Source: JACRCT01 sp049841135
GTDB lineage: Bacteria > Myxococcota > Myxococcia > Myxococcales > UBA5297
Assembly: GCA_049841135.1 (NCBI GenBank)
Contig: JASGHK010000007.1
Span: 186,001 to 250,000, forward strand
Direction: 5' to 3'
DNA: 64,000 bases
Shown here piece by piece: positions 30,184-37,675 of this stretch. Position 1 is the stretch's first letter. Each line of letters begins with the position of its first letter. Both the position numbers and the translations under genes were made by a program. Under the pieces are notes generated by a model, which saw only the letters and a program-made list of their open reading frames with translations, was not told the origin of the DNA and did not search any database.

Positions 30184-31088
30184 CCGGCGCCCTCCCCGAG
30201 ATCGGCGTGCGCGCGTGGGGCTCGGTCCTCCCCGAAGCCAATGCCCGGCTGCCGGAGGATCTCGAGCCCATCTCCAACCCGCTCCTGGGCAGGCGCTTCC
30301 GCAAGATCGGCCGGTTCATCAAGCTCGCCCTGTGCGGCGCGGCCACCGCGGTCAATTCCTCGGGTCTCAAGCTCCCGCCGGACCGGACTGCCGTCGTCTT
30401 CGGCACCGGCATCGGCAATTCCATCGACATGGCCGGCTTCTGCGAGGCCACCCTCGGCGGGCCGACCGACGCCTTCCCCAGCCCCATCCAGTTCGCCAAC
30501 GCCATCGGCAACTCGGGCGCCTTCTACGTCGCCGAGGCCTTCCAGCTCACCGGCCCGGTCATCGCGCTCTCGCAGGAGGACGTCAGCTTCGAGTGCGCGC
30601 TGATGACCGCGCGCGACCTCTTGTGGGCCGGCGACGCCGACTTCGTGCTCGCCGGCGGCGCGGACGTCTTCTTCGGCGACGACGCCGCGCAGCGCGAGCG
30701 GATGAAGCTGCCCGAGTCGGTCCGGACCGCCTTCAGCGAAGGCTCGGGCTGGCTGCTGCTGGAGAAGCACGGCCCGGACTCCAAGGCCCGGCTCGACCAC
30801 GTCTTCGTCGGCGACGGCGCCCCGCTCGAGGCGCTGCGCCGCGCTGGAGCCGCGGGCCCGAGCGTCGTCTCCGTCGGCGCCCGGCTCGAGCCCCAGGCTG
30901 CTGACCTGATCCATGCCTTGCCACAAGCCGTCCGCTGGCCGTCCCGCGGCGCCTGGCCCACCGAGCAGGCGGGACAGCTCTGCGACTTCTTGGACCGCAA
31001 GGACGGCCCGGCCGTCTTCCAATCTGTCAGCGTGACGCGCGACGGCTTCATCGGGGTGACGCGCTTGACGCGCGAGGTGCCCTCGTGA
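30180..31088 (+). CDS. degenerate ketosynthase, chain-length-factor-like
   Basis: 302 residues. The thiolase-like fold is recognisable (AVVFGTGIGNSIDMAG, FANAIGNSGAFYVAEAF, GDADFVLAGGADVFF), but the nucleophile Cys region reads LSQEDVSFECAL with Asp at the position of the Cys, and the His motifs are missing. This fits a chain-length factor that pairs with the preceding active ketosynthase. It starts in the ATGA overlap and ends in another ATGA overlap with the DarA-like gene. The pair KS + CLF is repeated in the cluster (compare 26138-28453). Confidence 0.72.
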   Translation: MTGALPEIGVRAWGSVLPEANARLPEDLEPISNPLLGRRFRKIGRFIKLALCGAATAVNSSGLKLPPDRTAVVFGTGIGNSIDMAGFCEATLGGPTDAFPSPIQFANAIGNSGAFYVAEAFQLTGPVIALSQEDVSFECALMTARDLLWAGDADFVLAGGADVFFGDDAAQRERMKLPESVRTAFSEGSGWLLLEKHGPDSKARLDHVFVGDGAPLEALRRAGAAGPSVVSVGARLEPQAADLIHALPQAVRWPSRGAWPTEQAGQLCDFLDRKDGPAVFQSVSVTRDGFIGVTRLTREVPS

Positions 31089-31999
31089 AGCGCGTGCTCG
31101 CAGTCTGGTACAGCCAGACGGGCCAGATGAAGCGCTGCATGGAGAGCTTCCTCGCTCCACTCCGCGAAGCTCATGGCGAGGTCGAGGTAGACCTCGTCGA
31201 GCTGCAGCCCGAGACGCCATACCCGTTCCCGTGGGGGATGCGCGCCTTCCTCTCCGTCTTCAGCCAGTCGGTCCTCGCCGAGCCGGCGCCCATCCGGCCG
31301 CCCGCCATCGACCCGTCCAAGAAGTACGACCTCGTCGTCCTCGGGCTCACCGTCTGGTACCTGTCGCCGGCGCCGCCGGTGGTCGCGTTCCTGCGCAGCC
31401 CGCAGGCCGAGGCGCTCAAGGACACGCCGGTCGTCGTCCTCAGCGCGACGCGCAACATGTGGCAGCGCGGCTGGAACGTGCTCAAGGGCCTGGTGGCCGC
31501 GCGCGGCGGGAAGATCATCGACCACGTCGGCCGGATCGACCAGGGCCCGGACTGGGCGAGCTTCTACACCACGCCCCGCTGGCTCATCGCCGGCCACAAG
31601 GAGAACCCTCCGTTCCCGACCGCCGGAGTCTCCGACAAGGACATCGCCGAGCTGCGCGCGCCGGGCCAGAAGGTGCTCGCGGCGCTTCGGGCTGGGCCGG
31701 TCCAGGGCTCGGTCTTCGGTGGACAGGGCGGCCTGGAGGCCATCGAGGTCCGGCGGCGCTACCTGTTGCCGGAGCTGGGGGCCAAGGCGCTGTTCCGGCT
31801 GTGGGCGAAGCTCATCAAGGCGGCGCCCGAGCCGCTCAAGTACCCGCTGGGCCTGGTGTGGTTCTGCTGGCTGGTCAGCTCCCTTCCGCTGGCCATCCCC
31901 ATCGCGCTGACCGGCGAGATCTTGAATCTGACCGGCTCGAAGTGGTACCGCGAGCGCCTGCAGGAGTTGGTCGAGCCGTCGGGAGGAGCGATTCGGTGA
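31085..31999 (+). CDS. darA: DarA-like flavodoxin-fold protein (dialkylresorcinol biosynthesis)
   Basis: 304 residues. The N-terminus MKRVLAVWYSQTGQMKRCME is a flavodoxin phosphate loop. The body (YDLVVLGLTVWYLSPAPPVVAFLRS, VVVLSATRNMWQRGW) follows the annotated dialkylresorcinol condensing enzyme/aromatase DarA group, and the C-terminal region has a hydrophobic stretch (WFCWLVSSLPLAIPIALTGEI) that could anchor the protein to the membrane. In known clusters DarA acts with DarB to make the resorcinol ring. Flavin binding is likely but unverified. It is coupled to both neighbours by ATGA and GTGA overlaps. Confidence rests mainly on its adjacency to a clear DarB homologue. Confidence 0.75.
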   Translation: MKRVLAVWYSQTGQMKRCMESFLAPLREAHGEVEVDLVELQPETPYPFPWGMRAFLSVFSQSVLAEPAPIRPPAIDPSKKYDLVVLGLTVWYLSPAPPVVAFLRSPQAEALKDTPVVVLSATRNMWQRGWNVLKGLVAARGGKIIDHVGRIDQGPDWASFYTTPRWLIAGHKENPPFPTAGVSDKDIAELRAPGQKVLAALRAGPVQGSVFGGQGGLEAIEVRRRYLLPELGAKALFRLWAKLIKAAPEPLKYPLGLVWFCWLVSSLPLAIPIALTGEILNLTGSKWYRERLQELVEPSGGAIR

Positions 32000-33153
32000 A
32001 GGCGTACATCAACGGGGCCGCGGCGTTCCTGCCCAACGCGCCGGTGGCCAACGCGGACATCGAGAAGGTCCTCGGCCAGGTCGGCGAGCGGCCCTCCGTC
32101 GCTCGCTCCCACGTCCTGAGGGCCAACGGCATCAAGAGCCGCCACTACGCCATCGACCCGGCGACCGGAAAGGCCACGCACACCAACGCGCAGATGACCG
32201 CCGAGGCGGTGCGACTGCTCGGCCAGAGGGCCGGCTTCGACCTCGCAGCCGAGATGGCGCTGCTGGCCTGCGGCACGGCGACGCCCGACCAGCTGATGCC
32301 CGCCCATGGGTCCATGGTCCACGGCGAGCTGAAGAGCCCGCCCTGCGAGGTGGTGACCTGCGCCGGCGTCTGCTGCTCCTCGATGGCCGCGTTCAAGTAC
32401 GCGGCGATGGCGGTCTCGAGCGGCGAGTCGCCCAACGCGATCGTCGCCGGCAGCGAGCTGACGAGCTCGTTGATGCGCGCCAGCCACTTCAAGCCCGAGC
32501 TGGAGGAGAAGCTCAAGAAGCTCGCGGCGAACCCCCACCTGGCCTTCGAGCACGACTTCTTGCGCTGGATGCTCTCCGACGGCGCCGGGGCCGTCCTCCT
32601 CGAGCCCGAGCCCAGAAAGCGCGCCGGGACGCTGCCGCTGCAGATCGACTGGATCGACTCCGTCTCGTTCGCCGGCGAGATCGAGACCTGCATGTACCAC
32701 GGCGCCGCCAAGGAGGAGGACGGGCGGCTGACGGGCTGGAAGGAGATCGAGGACGGGCACGAGCTGCAGCGCCGCGGCTTCTTCAACATGGGCCAGGACG
32801 CGCGGCTCTTGAACAAGAACATCGGCCGGCTGATGGGCGAAGGGCTCACGCGGTCGATGACCCGGCACAAGCTCGACCCCAAGAGCGTCGGCTGGATGCT
32901 GCCGCACTTCTCCTCGTACTACTTCGCCGGCGAGATGCAGAAGCGGCTGGCCGAGCTGGGCTTCGCCATCGCCGAGGACCACGTCTTCACCAACCTCGCG
33001 CAGAAGGGCAACACCGGCGCCGCGTCGATCTTCGTCATCCTCGACGAGCTGCTCGCCTCGGGGCGCCTGCGCGCGGGCGACAAGCTGCTGTGCTTCGTCC
33101 CCGAGAGCGGCCGCTTCTCGGTCTCGTACATGCTCCTGACGGTGTGTGGATGA
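31996..33153 (+). CDS. darB: DarB-like beta-ketoacyl-ACP synthase III
   Basis: 385 residues from a GTG overlapping the previous stop. The N-terminal VKAYINGAAAFLPNAPVANADIE, SRHYAIDPATGKATHTNAQM and TATPDQLMPAHGSMVHGEL are typical of DarB, a KAS III-fold enzyme condensing two acyl thioesters to the cyclohexanedione precursor of dialkylresorcinols. Catalytic residues are seen: the Cys cluster TCAGVCCSS (about residues 122-127), His in WMLPHFSSYYF and Asn in AQKGNTGAAS. It is the most diagnostic gene of the cluster. The stop overlaps the next start by four bases. Confidence 0.85.
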   Translation: MKAYINGAAAFLPNAPVANADIEKVLGQVGERPSVARSHVLRANGIKSRHYAIDPATGKATHTNAQMTAEAVRLLGQRAGFDLAAEMALLACGTATPDQLMPAHGSMVHGELKSPPCEVVTCAGVCCSSMAAFKYAAMAVSSGESPNAIVAGSELTSSLMRASHFKPELEEKLKKLAANPHLAFEHDFLRWMLSDGAGAVLLEPEPRKRAGTLPLQIDWIDSVSFAGEIETCMYHGAAKEEDGRLTGWKEIEDGHELQRRGFFNMGQDARLLNKNIGRLMGEGLTRSMTRHKLDPKSVGWMLPHFSSYYFAGEMQKRLAELGFAIAEDHVFTNLAQKGNTGAASIFVILDELLASGRLRAGDKLLCFVPESGRFSVSYMLLTVCG

Positions 33154-33563
33154 AGACGAGCGAGGTGCCCGCGGACGCCGGTTTCTCGACCGACCTGAAC
33201 CGGGGCACCTACGCGCTCGACGAGCAGGGCCACTACACCATCGTGGCGACTCCGGGCTGGAGCGCCGAGACCACCGCCACCGCCGCCGCGCTCGCCGAGC
33301 AGGACGAGCTCATCAAGGCCGAGTTCGAGGCGGTGAGGGCCGGCAAGAAGAGCCCGCTCGCCTACCACGTCGCGCGCAAGATGCTCACCCCCACGCTGCT
33401 CGCCGCCTACGCCGGGGTCTGGAGCCTGCGCACGCGGTGGCACCTGACGCCGACCGGCTTCCGCGGCCTGTCGAAGGCGCTCGCGAAGCGCTACGCCGAC
33501 TGCCTGCAGATGAGCGTGGACGACCTCGGCAAGCTGCCGGAGAAGCCGGAGAGCCTCCTCTGA
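33150..33563 (+). CDS. small cluster protein of unknown function next to darB
   Basis: 137 residues, no signal peptide or membrane helix. The first half is Thr/Ala/Glu-rich. The second half is helical and basic with an aromatic motif (PLAYHVARKMLTPTLLAAYA, then VWSLRTRWHLTPTGFRGL), ending KRYADCLQMSVDDLGKLP. It overlaps DarB (ATGA) and the BtrH-type gene (TGATG), so it is co-expressed with both. From memory, small proteins with a similar R.R.HL.P.xF.L...RYA pattern are seen beside other dar genes, which would make it a conserved but unstudied component. I could not check this. Confidence 0.6.
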   Translation: MKTSEVPADAGFSTDLNRGTYALDEQGHYTIVATPGWSAETTATAAALAEQDELIKAEFEAVRAGKKSPLAYHVARKMLTPTLLAAYAGVWSLRTRWHLTPTGFRGLSKALAKRYADCLQMSVDDLGKLPEKPESLL

Positions 33564-34624
33564 TGGCCGACGCAGCCTTCCAGCACCGCCTCGCTGCCCA
33601 CTGCGAGACCGGCGTCACCTCGTCGCTCCTGGCTCGGGCCGGACTGCAGGTGAGCGAGGCGATGGTCTTCGGCATCGGCAGCGGGCTGTTCTTCGTGCAG
33701 CTGCCCTGGGACAAGCTCTTCGGGCTGCCGTCGCTGACCTTCCGCAGCTCGCCCGCGACGATCTTCAAGAAGGCCTGCAAGCGGCTGGGCGTGACCTACG
33801 CGATGCGCCAGTTCGGCGACGAGGAGCAGGGCCAGGCCGCCCTCGCCCAGCTCGTCGACCAGGGCCAGCTCGTAGGGCTGCAGACCAGCGTCTACTGGCT
33901 CGAGTACGTGCCCAAGCGCTTCCGCTTCCCGTTCAACCTGCACAACATCCTGGTCTACGGCCGAACCACCGACGCCTGGAACGTGAGCGACCCGGTCTTC
34001 GACGCGCCGGTGGTCTGCAGCGAGGCTTCGCTCCGCCGCGCGCGGTTCGCCAAGGGCGCCTTCGCTCCGAAGGGACGGATGTACTACGTGCTCGCCGCGC
34101 CTCGGCTCGACCAGGACGCGCTCGCCCGCGCGGTGCTGCTGGGCGCCCGCGAGATCAGCCAGCACATGTCGACCATCCCCTTCCACTACTTCGGGTGGAG
34201 GGCCATCCGCTACCTCGCGCAGCGGATGGAGAAGTGGCCGCGGGTGTACGCCAAGAACCCGAAGGACGCGCTGGTGACGCTGGCCACGGTGGTCCGCATG
34301 CAGGAGGAGGTCGGCACCGGCGGCGCCGGCTTCCGCTACCTGGGCGCCGCGTTCCTGCAGGAGGCCGGACCCGTCCTCGGCCGCCCCGAGTTCCAGGGCT
34401 TCTCCGAGCGGCTCACCGGCATCGGCGACCGCTGGCGTGAGTTCGCCGCCAAGGCCGCCAAGATCATCAAGAGCGGCGAAGCCGACCCCGCGGCGTTCAG
34501 GGATGCGGCGGAGATCGTCCACGACTGCGCCGTGCGCGAGCGCGACCTGTTTGCCGAGGTCTACGGCGTGGTGAGCAAGGTGCCGCTGCCTGGCGTCAAG
34601 GCACTGCCGGCGCCCGCAAGCTGA
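33563..34624 (+). CDS. BtrH N-terminal domain-containing protein
   Basis: 353 residues. The start FQHRLAAHCETGVTSSLL, ...EAMVFGIGSGLFFVQLPW matches the BtrH N-terminal domain (PF14399), named after butirosin acyltransferase BtrH, which moves an acyl group from a carrier protein to an amine. The family has a papain-like catalytic Cys; here a Cys sits right after His in the AHCETG motif. The C-terminal half (WRAIRYLAQRMEKWPRVY, MQEEVGTGGAGFRYLGA, EIVHDCAVRERDLFAEVY) matches DUF4872-like BtrH partners. Likely role: ACP-to-acceptor transfer or hydrolytic release of the product. It ends the coupled operon. Confidence 0.8.
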   Translation: MADAAFQHRLAAHCETGVTSSLLARAGLQVSEAMVFGIGSGLFFVQLPWDKLFGLPSLTFRSSPATIFKKACKRLGVTYAMRQFGDEEQGQAALAQLVDQGQLVGLQTSVYWLEYVPKRFRFPFNLHNILVYGRTTDAWNVSDPVFDAPVVCSEASLRRARFAKGAFAPKGRMYYVLAAPRLDQDALARAVLLGAREISQHMSTIPFHYFGWRAIRYLAQRMEKWPRVYAKNPKDALVTLATVVRMQEEVGTGGAGFRYLGAAFLQEAGPVLGRPEFQGFSERLTGIGDRWREFAAKAAKIIKSGEADPAAFRDAAEIVHDCAVRERDLFAEVYGVVSKVPLPGVKALPAPAS

Positions 34625-34797
34625 GGGCGACCGGGCGTCCGTCGTGGTCTTGGCCTGTACCGCATGGGCCGTGAGCTCAACGCTCGCCGGTCCATCGGGG
34701 GGGCGGAGCAAATCCCTCCCTCGTTGGGCGAGTGGCCCGGTCCGTGCCCACCTCGCCCGGCCGCCCGTATCTTGGTTCGAGTGGGAGGGCGCGCCCG

Positions 34798-35466
34798 GTG
34801 CTCGGTGTCATCACGAGGAGGCAGGTCCTTGCCCACCCGCTGGCCATCTACCGCGGGTTCGGGGCCAGGGTGCTCATGCGGGCTCTGACCAGCCGCCGCG
34901 ACGAGACCTTCCTCGACGTCATCAACCGCTGCGCCGAGGAGGAAGCGCACCACGATCTCGCCGACGTGGACTTCGCCCCGACCGTGGAGCGCTTCCAGGG
35001 CTTCGAGGTGCGCGCGCGCGAGCTGTACTGGACGCTCGCCAACCAGCAGCAGGCTTTGGACGCGGCGACCTTCTTTCGTGCGCTCGCAGCCCAGGAAGAG
35101 AGCCACGCGGTTCTCCTGGCTCACGTGCGGCGCGAGGCGCGGCGGGGCCGCTGCTGGAAGCGCTCGCAGCGCGAGTACCAAAGAGAGCTGGTCGCCGTGG
35201 ACCACCTCCTTTCGCACCTCGAGGCCGAGGCTCGAGAGCCGGTCGGCCTGGCGCGGGCTTTGGAGATGGTCGAGGAGCTCGAGGGCTCCGAGCTGGACGT
35301 CGTCTTCGACACCCTGTGCCACAGCGTCGACCGGCGTTCGCTCTTGCGCCTGCGGCGGTTCTTCGCCGTGTCGGAGGAGCATCGGGCCTTCTGCGCACGG
35401 CGCATCGACGCGTTGCGCGACGCCCATGGGATCTCAGCGCCTGGCCCGGCGCCCGACGGCTGGTAG
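34798..35466 (+). CDS. ferritin-like / rubrerythrin-type diiron protein
   Basis: 222 residues from a GTG start at 34798 (start uncertain; the frame opens earlier). A four-helix diiron pattern is visible: Glu in FEVRARELYWTLA, ExxH in AAQEESHAVLL, Glu residues in EMVEELEGSELD and ExxH in FAVSEEHRAFC, as in ferritin-like proteins. It could bind two irons and act in peroxide reduction, oxidation or iron storage. It lies 174 bases after the BtrH gene on the same strand, so it may belong to the cluster transcript, but it does not overlap. No rubredoxin domain is seen. Confidence 0.65.
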   Translation: MLGVITRRQVLAHPLAIYRGFGARVLMRALTSRRDETFLDVINRCAEEEAHHDLADVDFAPTVERFQGFEVRARELYWTLANQQQALDAATFFRALAAQEESHAVLLAHVRREARRGRCWKRSQREYQRELVAVDHLLSHLEAEAREPVGLARALEMVEELEGSELDVVFDTLCHSVDRRSLLRLRRFFAVSEEHRAFCARRIDALRDAHGISAPGPAPDGW

Positions 35467-35630
35467 CAGCGTTGCGAACGGGGGACGCGGCCATTCGTGT
35501 TCGCCACGCGCATCTTCGGTGAGTCGCTCGCGGGGCAAGGACGGGAGCGGGCGGGTCCCTGGACAGCAACCTGCCGAGCTGGGACACGGTCGAGATCGGC
35601 CGGCGCCAGCGAGCTCGAGCTGAGCGCTCT

Positions 35631-36433
35631 CTAGCAACGAAGGTTGCCGCCGCCGCTCGCGACGCGGCGCCCACCGCGCCGGAAGGCCCAGTCGATTCGG
35701 GGCAGCGAGCTCGTGTCGAGCGAGAGCTCCAGCACGTCGCCGGGCACGATGGGCTCCTGGAAGCGCGCCCGTTCGATCGACTCGAGCTCGCAGGGCTTGC
35801 CAGTCAGCAGTGAGGCGGTGTGCTCGACGAAGCGCAGCTGGCCGATGGCCGGCAGCACGGGGGCGCTCGGGAAGTGGCCGTCGAGCCAAGGGTGGCCGCA
35901 GCCCAGCACGATCCGCACCGAGCTGGCCCCGGGCTCGAACGAGCTGCCTTGGAAGCCGTCGAGGCGGGGCGCGTCCGGCCGGAGCGGCTGGGGCTGTGCG
36001 CCCCCGATGAGCATCCGCAGCCGCGCCGACGCCACTTCGCGGCTGCCGGTGAGGATGCGCGCGGAGAAGCTCCCGCGGCGGGCGGCACGTCGACCTCCAG
36101 CCGAGACTCGATCGTCAGGTCCGTGCCGGCGGCGAGCGCCTCGAGCGCGCCGAAGCGCACGTCCTCGACGCCAACCACGAAGCCCGCCGCCTCTCGCGGT
36201 TCGTCAGCGATCGCTGCGCCGTAAGCGACGCCTGCCGCCACGGCCTGCGCCATCAGCTCCACGCACCAGAGAGGCTGGAACCGGCCCTGCTCGAAGTACA
36301 GCCCACCCTCGCGCAGACGAAGCAGCGACGCCCAGCTCTGAGGCGCCCAAGACGCCAGGTGCTCGAGTGCGAGCATGGGCGTGCGATGGGGGAGGAGCCG
36401 ATCGATGGGGACTTCGTGAAGAGCGAGCTTCAT
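35631..36433 (-). CDS. fused double-hotdog dehydratase/thioesterase-like protein, ApeP-ApeI arrangement (one frame break)
   Basis: About 267 residues after bridging one break near 36070. The N-terminal half (IDRLLPHRTPMLALEHL, YFEQGRFQPLWCVELMAQAVAA, FVVGVEDVRFGALEALAAG) resembles the FabZ-like ApeP dehydratase of aryl-polyene clusters. The C-terminal half (GHPWLDGHFPSAPVLPAIGQLRFVEH, IERARFQEPIVPGDVLELSL) matches the FabA/FabZ active-site pattern GHFPxxPVLPG, here with AIGQ instead of PGV, as in ApeI. Two hotdog domains in one chain would give a self-contained dehydratase. The start ATG is at 36431-36433. It faces the main operon from the other strand, 197 bases past the ferritin-like gene. 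Confidence 0.75.
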
Positions 36434-36510
36434 CGCGGCCACGCTACACCGGCGTCCGCTGGACTCGCCCGCGGAATCTGTGGGATAGGACCCGAAACCA
36501 CGGAGGAATC

Positions 36511-37164
36511 ATGGCCGCCCAGATCTCGTTCGAACGCCCCTTCAAGCACGTGTTCCAGGACCCGAACTGGGCCAAGAAGGGCCTGATGGGGGCGCTCATC
36601 TCGCTCTCCTGCATCGTTCTCATCGGCATCCCAGTGCTCGCCGGCTATTCGAAGAGGCTATTCCTTGCGGTCAGCAAGGACGAGAACGCTCCGATCCCTG
36701 AGATTGACTTCGGCAAGGACCTCGGTGAAGGGCTGGGGCTGGTGGGCCTTGGGTTGGTTTACGGCATCGCCTTCTCGATCGTCTCGGGCATCCTGGGATT
36801 CATCCCCCTCCTCGGGAAGCTGGTGATCTTCGCTCTGTGGCTCGCGATGATGGTGGTGATGCCGGTGGCGATGATGCGCTACATGGCGACGGGGCAGTTC
36901 GCTGCCGCCTTCGACTTCAAGGCGATTATCGACTTCATCAAGGGCAACTTGACGAACCTGCTGCTGATGCTGGCGATCTTCATCGTCGTCTACGTCGCCG
37001 TTCCGTTCGGCGGCATCGCCTGCGGCGTCGGAGCGCTCTTCACCGGCTTCCTGGGCGGTCTGGTGTGCACCATCACCATGGCCGACGTCTGGCGGCTCGC
37101 TCAACAGGGCGAGGCGTCTCCCGTGGCCGCCCCGCCGAGCAACGACGCTCCGCCCGCCCCGTAA
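36511..37164 (+). CDS. DUF4013-type membrane protein
   Basis: 217 residues. A soluble N-terminus (FERPFKHVFQDPNWAKK) is followed by several membrane helices (LISLSCIVLIGIPVLAGY, GIAFSIVSGILGFIPLLG, VIFALWLAMMVVMPVAM, LLLMLAIFIVVYVAVPF), a Cys/Gly-rich helix and a Pro-rich tail (PVAAPPSNDAPPAP). The N-terminal pattern (...YSKRLFLAVSKDENAPIPEID) is that of DUF4013, function unknown. CGGAGGAATC precedes the ATG. It starts 77 bases from the hotdog gene and is followed directly by recX. Confidence 0.75.
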   Translation: MAAQISFERPFKHVFQDPNWAKKGLMGALISLSCIVLIGIPVLAGYSKRLFLAVSKDENAPIPEIDFGKDLGEGLGLVGLGLVYGIAFSIVSGILGFIPLLGKLVIFALWLAMMVVMPVAMMRYMATGQFAAAFDFKAIIDFIKGNLTNLLLMLAIFIVVYVAVPFGGIACGVGALFTGFLGGLVCTITMADVWRLAQQGEASPVAAPPSNDAPPAP

Positions 37165-37167
37165 GAG

Positions 37168-37620
37168 ATGAGCGCGGCGCAGGACTACGCGATCAAGCTG
37201 CTCGGGCACCGCGCCCGGAGCGAGCTGGAGCTGCGCCGCAAGCTCGAGGCCAAGGGCTTCTCCGCCGAGGAGATTGACCAGGCGATGGCGCGGCTCAAGG
37301 AGCTGCGCTACCTGGACGACGAAGCGCTCGCCGAGTCGCGGGCCGAGTCGCTCGTCCAGTCCGAGCGCAAGGGCCCGCGCCTGGCCGTCCGCAAGCTCGA
37401 GGCCGCCGGGATCGAAGAGGAGAAGGCCGAAGCGGCGGTCGAGTCGGCCAAAGGTGGGGCGAGCGAGCGGGAGCTTGCCCTCAAGGCGCTCGAGAAGCGC
37501 AGGCCCCCGGTGGGCCCGGACACGCCGCGGGACGAGCGCTTCAAGGCGGCGCGGTGGCTGGCCGCGCGTGGCTTCTCCGAAGAGACGATCAGGGCCGTGC
37601 TTCGGCTGGACGAGGAATGA
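37168..37620 (+). CDS. recX: RecX-family RecA modulator
   Basis: 150 residues, a normal length for RecX. The tandem helical repeats (AIKLLGHRARSELELRRKL, IDQAMARLKELRYLDDEALA, RKLEAAGIEEEKAEAAV, ARWLAARGFSEETIRAVL) are characteristic. RecX binds RecA filaments and limits strand exchange. It follows the DUF4013 gene after four bases; recA is not in the window. The run ends just before the bamD ribosome-binding site. Confidence 0.85.
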   Translation: MSAAQDYAIKLLGHRARSELELRRKLEAKGFSAEEIDQAMARLKELRYLDDEALAESRAESLVQSERKGPRLAVRKLEAAGIEEEKAEAAVESAKGGASERELALKALEKRRPPVGPDTPRDERFKAARWLAARGFSEETIRAVLRLDEE

Positions 37621-37675
37621 CCCTGTGCCCAACGGGGGTTTGACCCTCCGTATCGAGGGGAGTAACTTGCCGCCG

